A program made the translations under genes and the position numbers. A DNA stretch of 64,000 nt. It comes from CADCTP01 sp963849885 (GTDB lineage Bacteria; Actinomycetota; Actinomycetes; Mycobacteriales; CADCTP01). The notes beneath the pieces were generated by a model, which searched no databases, was not told where the DNA came from, and saw nothing but the letters and a program-made list of their open reading frames with translations. Shown in pieces: positions 1 through 9,498 of this stretch (the first letter of the stretch is position 1; each line of letters starts with the position of its first letter). Location: positions 806,001 through 870,000 of the forward strand of contig CAWKIV010000006.1 in NCBI GenBank assembly GCA_963849885.1, in the 5' to 3' direction.

Positions 1-2
1 AC

Positions 3-362
3 TCGCTGGCGGTGCCGCTGTGGCTGCACCACACCACCCGCGGCGGGACCGGCCCGGCGCCGGCCCGGGTGCTGCTGGTCGCGCCGCCGTCGCCGCGCGC
101 GCCGGAGCCGGCGCTGGCCCCGTTCCTGCCGCCGCCGCTGGACGCCGGCGCGGTCCGGCGGGCCGCCGGCGGGACCATCCTGGTGTGCGCGGACGACGAC
201 CCGTTCTGCCCGGAGGGCGCCCGCTCCGCGTACGGGCTGCCGCTGAAGCTGCCCACCACGGTGGTCCCGGGCGGCGGGCATCTCAACGTCGAGGCCGGCT
301 ACGGGCCGTGGCCAGCGGTGGAGCGCTGGTGCTCCCGGCCCAACCTGGCCTTCCCGCTCTGA
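3..362 (+). CDS. RBBP9/YdeN-type serine hydrolase, 3' part
   Basis: The reading frame is open from the window edge, so the N-terminus lies upstream and the GTG at 12 is internal. The first visible codons read SLAVPLWLHH. In this alpha/beta-hydrolase family the nucleophile serine sits in an HSL motif, so Ser at 3-5 is probably that residue (family inference). Near the C-terminus GGGHLNVEAGYGPWP matches the catalytic-histidine loop, and CADDDPFCP before it matches the acid-residue region. Substrate is unknown. The short terminus after the histidine loop is normal for this family. The gene converges on the minus-strand gene that ends at 552. Confidence 0.7.
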   Translation, partial: SLAVPLWLHHTTRGGTGPAPARVLLVAPPSPRAPEPALAPFLPPPLDAGAVRRAAGGTILVCADDDPFCPEGARSAYGLPLKLPTTVVPGGGHLNVEAGYGPWPAVERWCSRPNLAFPL

Positions 363-394
363 GCGGGCCGGCGTCGACGCCGGCGCCGGCGCCG

Positions 395-499
395 TCAGTC
401 CGGGACGGCGCCGCAGGTGATGTTGAGCTTCTTCTCGATGGCGGCGCGGGTCTTCGCGTCCGGGATGCCCTCGGGGATGCCGCCGGTGCCGGAAACCGC
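395..499 (-). pseudogene. Possible orphan C-terminal coding fragment
   Basis: One minus-strand frame here reads like a real protein end: GGIPEGIPDAKTRAAIEKKL followed by NITCGAVPD and a TGA at 395-397. Upstream the frame turns Arg-rich and has no start codon before it enters the end of the next gene, which uses another frame. It may be the remnant of a deleted gene or the end of a frameshifted one. I do not recognise the family. Confidence is low because it rests only on plausible residue composition. Confidence 0.22.
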
Positions 500-551
500 T
501 CCGCGCCGACCGTACGACCGGGACGTACGGCGGCGCGGAGCGGCGGACCCG

Positions 552-3500
552 TTACCCCTCCACCGGCCGCAGGCTGCCCGGGCCGAGCGTGGCCCAGTCG
601 GCGACCTGGAACGTCCGGGCCTGCTCCTCGCCCAGCTCGACGTCCGGCACCCGCTCCCGGCGGACCTCGGTCCGGCCGGCGCCGGCGAGCCCCACCCGGA
701 CCCGCTGCCGCGGCCCGTCGGCCGTCAGCTCGAAGCTGGCCAGGTTGTCGGCCGAGCGCAGCCGCAGGGTGCGGCCCTGCCCCATCCGCAGGTCGGCCAC
801 GCTGAGCGCCCGGGCCTGGCGCACGCCGCCGACTCCGTAGTGCAGCGCGGCCGTCTTCTCCGGGTCGGTCGAGCTCACCGTCACCTCCCGCAGCCCGTCG
901 CCGATCTCGACCGTGTCCCGGGTGTCCGGGGTGACCGGCACGTCGGTGAGGGTGACCGACCGGCCGAGGGAGCCGGACACGATCCCCAGGGTGTACGTGC
1001 CGGAGCCGGTCCCGGACAGCGAGACGCGCAGCCGGCGGTCCAGCGGCAGCAGGTAGAGCTTCTCCGCGCCGATCGCGGGGACCACGTCGGGCAGGTCGCC
1101 GAAGACCCGCCGGCCGGCGACCCCGAAGCGGCGCCCCTCCTCGTCCTCGATCAGCACGCTGACCGGGGACAGCACGAAGACGTAGTCGACCGGCATGGTC
1201 ACCGGGTCGAGCCAGTTGTCCTTCAGCGTGCCCTGGCTCAGCGTCCACCCGGCGGCCGACGTGCGGTTGAACGGATCCGGGCTGAGCACGAAGTCGAGGC
1301 CGGTGTCGGTCCGGGTGAAGGTGATCACCGACTCGACGGCGAGCGTGCCGGCGTTGTCGTAGACGACCAGGCGCCGCTCCCAGCTGTCGCCGTCGGCCGG
1401 CCACTCCACCCGGACCGGCAGCAGGCCGTGGCTCTGCCCCAGCTTGGTGACGAAGCCCGGGGTGAGGATCGTCCCGGCCGGCATCAGCTGCATGATCGGC
1501 GCGGTGCGCCGCCGGCCCTCCTCGCTCATCCCCAGCATGGCCCGGAACGCGTCCTCGACCTCGGTCAGCGACGTCTCGGCCCGGCCGACCCCCGCCGCGG
1601 CCTGCCCGGCCAGCCGGACCAGCATCTCCTGGCTGAGCACGTGACCCTGGGCGACCGTGAGCAGCCGCTCGACCTCCGGCAGGGCGGCGTGGTCGGTGAA
1701 CAGGTCCGGGTTGCCGGACCAGTACTCGTCGGCCGCGGTGGTGGAGAACCCACTGGAGTAGCCGGGAGGCTGCTGCTGGTTGAAGAAGTGCTGGTAGAAG
1801 AGGAACCAGGCCCCGGTGAGCACCGGGTCGACCAGGAAGGCCAGGGCCACCTCGACCGCCCCGTACGTCTCCTCGAACGTGCCGAGGTCGGCCAGGCCCT
1901 GCAGCGGGGGCGTGTTGCGGAAGGCGTAGCCGTGCCGGGTGACGTCGAAGCCGGTGCTCAGCACGTGCCGGAGCACCAGGTCGACCGGCGCGGTGGCGAC
2001 CCCGTCCGGGTTGCGGACCGAGATCGGCTCGACCCCGCCGAGGTCCTCGAACGGGCCGTCCGGCGCCGGCAGCGTCACGGTCACCGTGAGCCCGTCGGCG
2101 GCCACGGTGGTCGGGTCCAGCTCCCGGCCACGGAAGAGCACGTGGCAGTCCGGCGCGAAGCCGGACCCGGTGATGGTGACCGCGGTGCCGACCGCAGCCG
2201 GCGACGGCGTGACCGAGGACAGGCTCGGCAGCACCTTGAGCGACCCCGGGTTGCTGTCCTTGCCGCCCGGCGAGGTCACCACCACCTCGACCCAGCCGGT
2301 CCCGACCGTCGGCACCTCGGCCTGCAGGATCGTGTCGGCGATCCGGGTGGTGGCCCCCGGGACCCCGTCGAAGGTGACGGTCGGGACCGCCGGGAAGTTG
2401 GCGCCGTCGACGGTGACCACGTCGCCGATCTGCGCCTCGGGCGGGGTCACCGTGCGGACCTGCGGGGCGATCCACTCGGCCCGGAACTCGGCCGGCGTGA
2501 TGACCACGGCGGTCAGCACGCCGATGTCGCCCGGCTGGCCGGTGCTGCCCTCGGCGCCGTCCGGGCCCTCCGCACCGCTGGTGCCGGCCCGGTCGTCCTT
2601 CGGGTGGCAGAAGAGGCCGGACGGGTCGCCGGCGTCGCCGCCGCGGCCGCCCGGGCCGCCGGCACCGCCGGCCGCTCCGTCGCCGCCCGGCCCGCCCGCC
2701 CGGTCGTCGTGGAGACCGGCGGCCAGGACCGCCTCGTGGCTCGGGTCGGTCAGGTAGAGGCGCAGGTCCCCACCCCGGCCGCCGGGGCCGCCCCGGCCGC
2801 CGCGGCCGCCGTCCCCGCCGCGCCCGCCGTCCCCGCCGTAGCCGACCTGCCGGTCGCAGCCCCAGGCCATGGAGTGCGACTCCAGTCCCTTGGCGCCGTC
2901 GCCGCCCCGGCCGCCGTTGCCGCCCGGCTGGCCCGGGCCGCCGCGCCCGCCCGGCAGCTCGATCCGCGGCAGCGCGGTCACGTCCAGCCCCCAGATCTCC
3001 AGGGTCGGCGCGTCGTCGCCGGGGAAGCCGGGGTCGCCGAGGTCGCCCGGGTGGCCCGGCCCGCCGTCCGGGCTGTGGTAGCTGGACTGGGTTGTCTGCG
3101 TCGTCGGGTCGTAGTCCTCGTCGGCGGGATCGCCGTCATCGGCCCGGCCGCGCTCCGGCGCGTCCGCCGGCTGCCAGATGATCGTGACGTCGGCGCCGAC
3201 GGTGATCCGCCGGGCCAGGATGGTCAGGTACTTGACCTCGGGGGCGATGATGACCGTGGTGCCGTCCTGCAGCTGGAGGTGGTCGGCGACGATGATCGAC
3301 TCGTCCACCAGCAGCGTCGGCAGGGACATCGTGGTCAGCCGGCGGCCGTCGGTGAGCCGGCCGCTGAGCACCGGCGAGCCGATGCCGGCGGCCGGTGCGG
3401 CGATCCGGGCGGTCACCGCCGTCGCGGCGGTCGGGACGGCGCCGGCCCGGCGCCCGCCGGCCGCCCCGCCCGGACCGCCGCCACCCGGGCGGCCGCCGGG

Positions 3501-4157
3501 AGCCGGGCCGTTCGGGCGCCCGCCCCCGGGACGACCGCCCGGAGCCGCACCGCCCGGAGCCGCACCGCCCGGAGCCGCACCGCCCGGAGCCGCACCGCCC
3601 GGAGCCGCACCGCCCGGAGCCGGGCCGTTCGGAGCCGGGCCGTTCGGAGCCGGGCCGTTCGGGCGGCCGCCCCCGGGACGACCGCCCGGAGCCGTACCTC
3701 CGGGAGCGGCGCCGCCGGGAGCCGCGCCGCCGGGACGACCGCCGGGGGTCGGGCCGCCGGGGAGCGCGCCGCCGGGGATCGGGCCGGGCGCGACCGGACC
3801 GGTCGGCAGCCGGACGCCGGGGAGGCGGATCGCCTCGACCGTCGACAGCGGACCGGCGGTCGTGTAGTCGAAGAGCTCCGGCAGGGTGTCCAGGTCGAGC
3901 TCGACGAAGGTGTCGAGCCGGGGCAGCCCCGCCAGGCCGGTGCGCAGGCCCGGCGGCACCGTCACGGTGCCGCCGAGCACCAGCTCACCCTCCGCGCTGA
4001 CGTCCGTGACGCCCAGCCCGGCGAGCTTGGCCTGCAGGTCCCGGGCGCGGGCCTCGACCGCGCTCCGGTCGGTGAGGACGGTCAGTGCCCCGTCCAGCAG
4101 CGGCGACGCCGCCACGTACGCATCGAGCAGTTCCTGGTCGCGATCGGTGGTAGCCAT
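552..4157 (-). CDS. Large Pro/Gly- and collagen-repeat protein with IPT/TIG domains
   Basis: A 1201-residue protein if the ATG at 4157 (MATTDRDQELLDAY) is used; an in-frame start 33 bases upstream is possible. From N to C: an alpha/beta-looking head (1-130); Pro/Gly repeats (about 130-250, with PGGAA units); a beta-rich segment (about 265-340); Gly-X-Y-like collagen stretches with GRGGDGGRGG patterns (about 350-545); two IPT/TIG-like Ig domains (about 564-640 and 640-725) with V-T-P and DGV/GFAP signatures; and a roughly 475-residue C-terminal region I do not recognise. No signal peptide or membrane segment is evident. IPT/TIG folds and collagen repeats suggest a structural or binding role. 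Function is unknown. Confidence 0.75.
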   Translation of the reverse strand: MATTDRDQELLDAYVAASPLLDGALTVLTDRSAVEARARDLQAKLAGLGVTDVSAEGELVLGGTVTVPPGLRTGLAGLPRLDTFVELDLDTLPELFDYTTAGPLSTVEAIRLPGVRLPTGPVAPGPIPGGALPGGPTPGGRPGGAAPGGAAPGGTAPGGRPGGGRPNGPAPNGPAPNGPAPGGAAPGGAAPGGAAPGGAAPGGAAPGGRPGGGRPNGPAPGGRPGGGGPGGAAGGRRAGAVPTAATAVTARIAAPAAGIGSPVLSGRLTDGRRLTTMSLPTLLVDESIIVADHLQLQDGTTVIIAPEVKYLTILARRITVGADVTIIWQPADAPERGRADDGDPADEDYDPTTQTTQSSYHSPDGGPGHPGDLGDPGFPGDDAPTLEIWGLDVTALPRIELPGGRGGPGQPGGNGGRGGDGAKGLESHSMAWGCDRQVGYGGDGGRGGDGGRGGRGGPGGRGGDLRLYLTDPSHEAVLAAGLHDDRAGGPGGDGAAGGAGGPGGRGGDAGDPSGLFCHPKDDRAGTSGAEGPDGAEGSTGQPGDIGVLTAVVITPAEFRAEWIAPQVRTVTPPEAQIGDVVTVDGANFPAVPTVTFDGVPGATTRIADTILQAEVPTVGTGWVEVVVTSPGGKDSNPGSLKVLPSLSSVTPSPAAVGTAVTITGSGFAPDCHVLFRGRELDPTTVAADGLTVTVTLPAPDGPFEDLGGVEPISVRNPDGVATAPVDLVLRHVLSTGFDVTRHGYAFRNTPPLQGLADLGTFEETYGAVEVALAFLVDPVLTGAWFLFYQHFFNQQQPPGYSSGFSTTAADEYWSGNPDLFTDHAALPEVERLLTVAQGHVLSQEMLVRLAGQAAAGVGRAETSLTEVEDAFRAMLGMSEEGRRRTAPIMQLMPAGTILTPGFVTKLGQSHGLLPVRVEWPADGDSWERRLVVYDNAGTLAVESVITFTRTDTGLDFVLSPDPFNRTSAAGWTLSQGTLKDNWLDPVTMPVDYVFVLSPVSVLIEDEEGRRFGVAGRRVFGDLPDVVPAIGAEKLYLLPLDRRLRVSLSGTGSGTYTLGIVSGSLGRSVTLTDVPVTPDTRDTVEIGDGLREVTVSSTDPEKTAALHYGVGGVRQARALSVADLRMGQGRTLRLRSADNLASFELTADGPRQRVRVGLAGAGRTEVRRERVPDVELGEEQARTFQVADWATLGPGSLRPVEG
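3541..3660. repeat. 15-base tandem repeats, eight units
   Basis: Five units of GGAGCCGCACCGCCC are followed by three of the variant GGAGCCGGGCCGTTC. They encode PGGAA and NGPAP pentapeptides (about residues 166-206) of the minus-strand IPT/TIG protein. The unit is a multiple of three, so copy-number change keeps the frame. Confidence 0.9.
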
Positions 4158-4222
4158 CCCCGCACGGTCCGGTGTCGGGCGCACCGGCACATCGGCGCCC
4201 GGGACCCAGGTTTCGCCGGCGG

Positions 4223-5290
4223 CTACTCAGCTTCTGCCCCATCGGGCACCCCGGTACGGGTGGGGCCGCGCTCGGCGATCCGCCGCCGCTGCGGCTCGAC
4301 CACGTACTTCGGGTCCTCTGTGGACTGGATGCCGGCGTGCAGCACGCCGAGCCGCTCGCACAGCGCGCCGGCCACCAGGGCGGCCCCGGACGCGGCGGCG
4401 GCCAGCCGGCTGCGCCGGCCGAGCAGCGTGGCGCCGAGCCCGCCGGCCGCGGTGAGCAGCTGCGCGGCCCGGACGTACCGGCCCGCCGTCCCGGTCCGGT
4501 ACGGCTCGCCCAGCAGCCCCATCCGGTGCTCCATCCGGGCCCCGGCGACCAGCTCGACCAGCGCGCCGTAGCCGGCCAGCCGGCGCGCCGGGCCGGCCTC
4601 GGCGACCGGCGCCACCAGCAGGCCGACCCCGGCCGCGCTGGCCGCCGCGCTGCCGGTGAAGACGAACGGCAGCTCGTGCCGGGCCTCGTGCCAGGCCGGC
4701 ACCGCGGTCTGGGACAGCAGCACCGCGGTGTACGACGCCAGCGCCGGCGCGATCCCGGCCGCGGCCAGGTTGCCCGGCCGGGCCAGCGCGCCGGCCAGCC
4801 GGCCGACCGGGGTGCCGCGCAGCCGGGCCGGCAGCAGCTCGGCGACGGCGGCCACCCCGACCCCGGGGCCGTACGCGACCAGGAGCCAGGTGCCGACGCT
4901 CAGCGGCGAGGTCGGCTTGGCCACCCGGAGCATGTGGTGGAAGCGCTCCGGCCGGCCCAGGTCGGCGATGAGGAAGTAGGTCCCGCCGAGCAGGGCGGCC
5001 AGCGCGGTGACCCGGCTGCCGCGGCGCAGCGCGGGCCGCCCGGTGAGGTCGGCGCCGGCGCCGAGCAGGGTGCTGCCGGCGGACAGCCCGCCCAGGAAGA
5101 TGTAGTACGCGATCTTCTCGTCCCAGACCGGGGTCTTGAGGATCTGCCGCCCGTAGTACGAGCGGAACTCGGCCGGCGGCACCATCGACTGCTCCCGGCC
5201 GCCACCACCGCCCCGGCCACCACCGCCCCGGCCACCACCGCCCCGGCCGCCGCCTCCGCGCCGCCGCCGGTGCTCGTCCGGCCCGCTCAC
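4223..5290 (-). CDS. NrfD-type membrane anchor subunit of formate dehydrogenase
   Basis: A 355-residue NrfD/PsrC-like integral membrane subunit expected to pass electrons from the iron-sulfur subunit to menaquinone. The GTG at 5290 overlaps the TGA of the preceding subunit gene as GTGA, so coupled translation is likely. A Gly/Arg-rich N-terminus (three GGGGR repeats) leads into VPPAEFRSYYGR, then several hydrophobic helices beginning YYIFLGGLSAGSTLLGAGAD. An internal ATG at 5185 would give a shorter form starting MVPPAEF. This Gly/Arg-rich head followed by a VP-AEF-SYYG block is what I expect of actinobacterial FDH anchors. It is the last gene of the three-gene operon. Confidence 0.88.
   Translation of the reverse strand: MSGPDEHRRRRGGGGRGGGGRGGGGRGGGGGREQSMVPPAEFRSYYGRQILKTPVWDEKIAYYIFLGGLSAGSTLLGAGADLTGRPALRRGSRVTALAALLGGTYFLIADLGRPERFHHMLRVAKPTSPLSVGTWLLVAYGPGVGVAAVAELLPARLRGTPVGRLAGALARPGNLAAAGIAPALASYTAVLLSQTAVPAWHEARHELPFVFTGSAAASAAGVGLLVAPVAEAGPARRLAGYGALVELVAGARMEHRMGLLGEPYRTGTAGRYVRAAQLLTAAGGLGATLLGRRSRLAAAASGAALVAGALCERLGVLHAGIQSTEDPKYVVEPQRRRIAERGPTRTGVPDGAEAE
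5201..5245. repeat. 15-base tandem repeat, three units
   Basis: Three exact copies of GCCACCACCGCCCCG. On the minus strand they encode the RGGGG repeats at the N-terminus of the NrfD-type subunit. Confidence 0.85.
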
Positions 5291-6168
5291 CCGCGCCCGC
5301 CGAAGACCGCCGCCGCGGCCGCCGCCAGCGCCAGCGCGGCCGCGCCGGCCACCCGCCACATCCCGGGCAGGTCCCGGGTGGGCACCACCGGGTCCGGCGG
5401 CAGCCCGTACACCTCCGGCTCGTCCAGCAGCAGGAAGAACGCGCCGTTGCCGCCGACGCCGTCGGTCGGGTCCTCGCCGTAGAGCCGGGCCCCGGTCTCG
5501 CCGGCGGCCTGCAGCGCGTCCACCCGCTCCCGCGCCCGCTCGCGCAGCTCGTCCAGGTCGCCGTACTGGATCGACTGGGTCGGGCAGGCCTGCGCGCAGG
5601 CCGGCTCCAGCCCGTCGTGCAGCCGGTCGTAGCAGAGCGTGCACTTCCAGGCCCGGCCGTCGCCCTCCCGCCGGTCGATCACCCCGTACGGGCAGCCGGA
5701 GACGCAGTAGCCGCAGCCGTTGCAGATGTCCTGCTGCACGACGACCGTGCCGAACTCGGTGCGGAACAGCGCCCCGGTCGGGCACACGTCCAGGCAGCCG
5801 GCGTGGGTGCAGTGCTTGCACACGTCCGAGGCCATCAGCCAGCGGAACTCCTGCCGGGTCTCGGCCCCGGTCTCCGCACCCGGCGGGGAGAACGACGGCA
5901 TCCCGAGGTCGACCGGCGTCCGCGCGGTCGGGGGCTCCTGCTCGACGAACGCGACGTGCCGCCAGGTCGAGGCGCCGAGCGCGCCGGTGTTGTCGTACGA
6001 CATCCCGAGCAGGTCGAAGCCGTCGTCCGGGACGAGGTTCCACTCCTTGCAGGCGACCTCGCAGGCCTTGCAGCCGATGCAGATCGAGGTGTCGGTGAAG
6101 AAGCCCTTCCGCGGCGGGTGGTCGGCCGGGTAGCCGGCCGCCCCGGCGACGTCGTCCAGCGGGTTCAC
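5287..6168 (-). CDS. Formate dehydrogenase iron-sulfur (beta) subunit
   Basis: A 293-residue electron-transfer subunit of the HybA/FdnH type. Four ferredoxin-like cysteine groups are visible: CIGCKACEVAC (C30, C33, C36, C40), CKHCTHAGCLDVCP, CNGCGYCVSGCP, and CTLC followed by CAQACP. These are predicted to bind four [4Fe-4S] clusters linking the molybdenum/tungsten site to the membrane anchor. A hydrophobic C-terminal helix (about 262-288) would tether it to the membrane. The GTG at 6168 overlaps the stop of the catalytic subunit (GTGA), and its own stop overlaps the anchor start in the same way. Confidence 0.92.
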   Translation of the reverse strand: MNPLDDVAGAAGYPADHPPRKGFFTDTSICIGCKACEVACKEWNLVPDDGFDLLGMSYDNTGALGASTWRHVAFVEQEPPTARTPVDLGMPSFSPPGAETGAETRQEFRWLMASDVCKHCTHAGCLDVCPTGALFRTEFGTVVVQQDICNGCGYCVSGCPYGVIDRREGDGRAWKCTLCYDRLHDGLEPACAQACPTQSIQYGDLDELRERARERVDALQAAGETGARLYGEDPTDGVGGNGAFFLLLDEPEVYGLPPDPVVPTRDLPGMWRVAGAAALALAAAAAAVFGGRG

Positions 6169-9100
6169 TGGCCCTCCCCCTCCGCGGACGGGTCGTGCGC
6201 GGTGTCCAGGTGCGGCCGGCCGGCTCCCGGGCCGGTGGTGGCCAGCATCGTGCCGGTGCTCGGGGTGACGCCGGCCCGCCGCCGGTAACCGTCCACCAGC
6301 GACAGCAGCTCCCTCCCCTGTGGACGGCGGCCGGGCCGCACGTCGCAGGTGGCCACCTTGGACTCCTGGATCAGCACGTTGGGGTCCAGCGCGATGCCGA
6401 ACAGGTCGTTGGCCGCGTCGCCGGTGACCAGCCCGGTGTAGCCCCAGTGGTAGGGCACCCAGACCTGGTGCACGGTCCGGTCCTGCACCCGCAGCGGCCG
6501 GAGCCGGTCGGTGACCATGACCCGGGCCTCGATCGCGCTCCGGCTGGTGACCAGCGTGGCCCAGCCGCCCGGCTCCAGCCCCAGCTCGCCGGCCAGCTGC
6601 GGGGACACCTCGACGAACATCGCCGGCTGCAGCTCGGCCAGGTAGGGCAGCTGCCGGCTCATCGCGCCGGCGGTGTGGTGCTCGGTCAGCCGGGAGGTGG
6701 TCAGCACGTACGGGAAGACCTCGGCGTGCTCCTCCGGCGGCGCCGGGTTGGACGGGTTGTCGGCCCGCCCGTAGACCTTGCGGGTCGGGTTGGCCTGCTG
6801 GCCGTACAGCGCGTTGCGGAACGGCGACTCGTGCGGCTCGTAGTGGGTGGGCAGCGGGCCGTCCTGCAGCCCGTTGGGGGCGAACAGCCAGCCCTTGCCG
6901 TCGGCCTGCATGACGAACGGGTCGTCGCCGCGCAGCGCGGCCGGCCCGACCGCGTCCGGCGGCGGCCGGTACGACGGCGGCTTGGTCGCCTCGAAGTCCG
7001 GCACGTCCCTGCCGACCCAGCGGCCGGCCGCCTCGTCCCACCAGACGTACTTCTTGCGCTCGCTCCACGGCCGGCCCTCGGGGTCGGCCGAGGCCCGGTT
7101 GTAGAGCACCCGCCGGTTGTACGGCCAGACCCAGCCCCACTCCAGCGCGGTCTCGTCCTGCTCGGTGCGCGGCTTGCGCCGGGCCGCCTGGTTGACCCCG
7201 TCCGCGTACACCCCGCTGTAGATCCAGCAGCCGCAGGAGGTGGAGCCGTCCGCCTTCAGGTCCAGGTAGCCGGACAGCAGCCCGTCCGGCCCGTACCCGT
7301 TGATCGCCTTCAGCACCGACTCCGCGCTCGGCTCGTCCCCGTCCACCTCGTAGTCCCAGGCCAGGTCGCGCACCGGCCGGTCCCGCGGGTCGTCCGATGT
7401 GGACAGCCGGGCCTTGATCCGCCGGCCCAGGTGGTAGAAGAACCACAGCTCGGACCGCTGGTCGCCGGACGGCTCGACCGCCTTCTCCCGCCACTGCAGC
7501 ATCCGCTGGGTCTGGGTGAAGGTGCCGTCCTTCTCCACGTGCGACGCGGCCGGGAAGAAGAACACCTCGGTGCGGCACCGCTCCGGCACGATCTCGCCGG
7601 TGGCCACCTCCGGCGAGTCCCGCCAGAAGGTGGCGCTCTCGATCATGGCCAGGTCGCGCACCACCAGCCAGTCCAGGTTGGCCAGCCCGAGCCGCTGCAG
7701 CTTGCCGTGTGCGGAGCCGACGGCCGGATTCTGCCCGAGCAGGACGTAGCCGAAGACCTCGCCGTCGATCATGTCCATGACCGTCCGGTACGTGCCGTGG
7801 TCACCGGTCAGCCGGGGCAGGTGGTCGAAGCAGAAGTCGTTGTCCACTGTGGCCGCCGCGCCGAAGTACTCCTTCAGCAGCGACACCGCGTACGCGTCCG
7901 CGTTGTGCCAGAAGCCCTTCTGGTCCGCGCCGCGCAGGCTCTGGACCCACTCGGTCAGCGAGCGGTGGGCGGTCGCGGACGGCATCGCCAGGTAGCCGGG
8001 CAGGATGTTGAACAGGGTCGGGATGTCGGTGGAGCCCTGGATGCTGGCGTGCCCGCGCATCGCCATGATGCCGCCGCCCGGGCGGCCCATGTTGCCCAGC
8101 AGCAGCTGGATGATCGCCGCGGTCCGGATGTACTGCACGCCCACGCTGTGCTGGGTCCAGCCGACCGCGTAGACCACCGCGGTGGTGCGCTCCCGGCCGG
8201 AGTTCGCCGTCCAGGTCTCGGCGATCCGGCGGAACTGCTCGGCCGGCAACCCGCAGACCTGCTCGACCAGCTCCGGCGTGTAGCGGGCGTAGTGCCGCTT
8301 GAGCAGCTGCCAGACGCAGCGCGGGTGCTGCAGCGTCGGGTCGGTCTCCGGGTCGCCCTCGATGGCCGGCCCGCCGGACTCGTGCTGCAGGCCGGCCGCC
8401 GTCTCCCGCGCCTCCACACCGGACTGCTCGGAGGCCTGCCGGGTGCCCGCGTACTGCCAGGTCTCCGGGTCGTACGTGCCGGTCTCCGGGTCGTAGCCGG
8501 AGAACAGCCCGTCCAGGTCCTCGGCGTCCTGGAAGCCCTCGCCGACGATCGTGCTCGCATTCGTGTACGCCAGCACGTACTCCCGGAAGTCCTTCTCCTC
8601 GGTGAGGATGTGGTTGACCACCGCGCCGAGGAAGACGATGTCGCTGCCGGCGCGCAGCTGCGCGTAGACGTCGGCGTGCGCGCTGGTCCGGGTGAAGCGC
8701 GGGTCGACGTGGATGAGCGTGGCCCCGCGCGCCTTCGCCTCCATCACCCACTGGAAGCCGACCGGGTGCGCCTCCGCCATGTTCGAGCCCATGATGACGA
8801 TGCAGTCCGCGTTGGCCAGGTCCTGCTGCGTGTTGGTGGCGCCGCCGCGCCCGAACGAGGTCCCCAGACCGGGGACCGTGGCGGAGTGTCAAATACGGGC
8901 CTGGTTCTCGATCTGGACCGCGCCCAGGGCGGTGAAGAGCTTCTTGATCAGGTAGTTCTCTTCGTTGTCCAGGGTGGCGCCGCCGAGGCTGGCCAGCCCG
9001 AGCGTGCGGTTGACCCGGTTGCCGTTCGCGTCGGTGTCCTGCCAGCCGCGCCGGCGGGCGTCCAGCACCCGGTCGGTGACCATGTCCATCGCGGTCTCGA

Positions 9101-9458
9101 GGTCGAGCTCGGTCCACTCCGTCGCGTACGGCGCGCGGTAGCGGACCTTCTGCTCCCGCTGCGGGCCGGTGACCAGCTGCTTGCTCGCGCTGCCCTTCGG
9201 GCAGAGCCGGCCGCGGCTGATCGGCGAGTCCGGGTCGCCCTCGATCTGCACGACCTTCTCGTCCTTGACGTACACCCGCTGGCCGCAGCCGACCGCGCAG
9301 TAGGGACAGACCGAGCGGGCGACCCGGTCGGCGGTGGCGGTGCGCGGGGTCAGCGCCCGGGATCGCGGGGACTGGGCGGCGGCGCCGCGGCCGAGCGGGT
9401 CCGACCCGGTGAGCTGCCGGTAGACCGGCCAGCTCTCGATCCAGGTCCGCACGCCCAC
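6165..9458 (-). CDS. fdnG: Formate dehydrogenase catalytic subunit, selenoprotein with in-frame UGA
   Basis: Oxidises formate to CO2 at a bis-pterin Mo/W site. The frame is open from the GTG at 9458 (strong AAGGGGAG ribosome site) to 6165, apart from one TGA at 8889-8891. That codon lies in ENQARI-UGA-HSATVPGLGTSFGRG, exactly where E. coli FdnG has selenocysteine (ARV-U-H-TV). Read as Sec190, the protein is 1097 residues, a normal length. A [4Fe-4S] motif C51-x2-C54-x3-C58-x27-C86 starts the molybdopterin domain. No hydrophobic twin-arginine signal is apparent, so a cytoplasm-facing enzyme is likely (inference). Annotation that treats TGA as stop would split it into 189- and 875-residue pieces. 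Confidence 0.93.
8859..8891 (-). promoter_or_regulatory. Selenocysteine codon and bacterial SECIS hairpin
   Basis: On the mRNA strand the UGA (8891-8889) is followed by 11 bases and then a perfect 7-bp stem GGUCCCC / GGGGACC (8877-8871 with 8865-8859). It encloses the five-base loop GGUCU. A loop carrying GGUCU about a dozen bases after UGA is the signature of the E. coli fdhF/fdnG SECIS that SelB reads. No selA, selB or selC is in this window. Confidence 0.85.
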
Positions 9459-9498
9459 GGCCGCTCCCCTTCCCGCGCGTGCGGAGCCTAACCCCGGC

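Noticed and set aside
417..4571. A 1384-codon open frame on the plus strand
   Set aside because: It is antisense to the IPT/TIG protein. Its Arg/Gly/Pro-rich composition and lack of motifs are typical of shadow frames in high-GC DNA.
9360..9458. Possible twin-arginine signal on the formate dehydrogenase catalytic subunit
   Set aside because: Arginine pairs occur but no hydrophobic segment follows them, so there is no convincing Tat signal.
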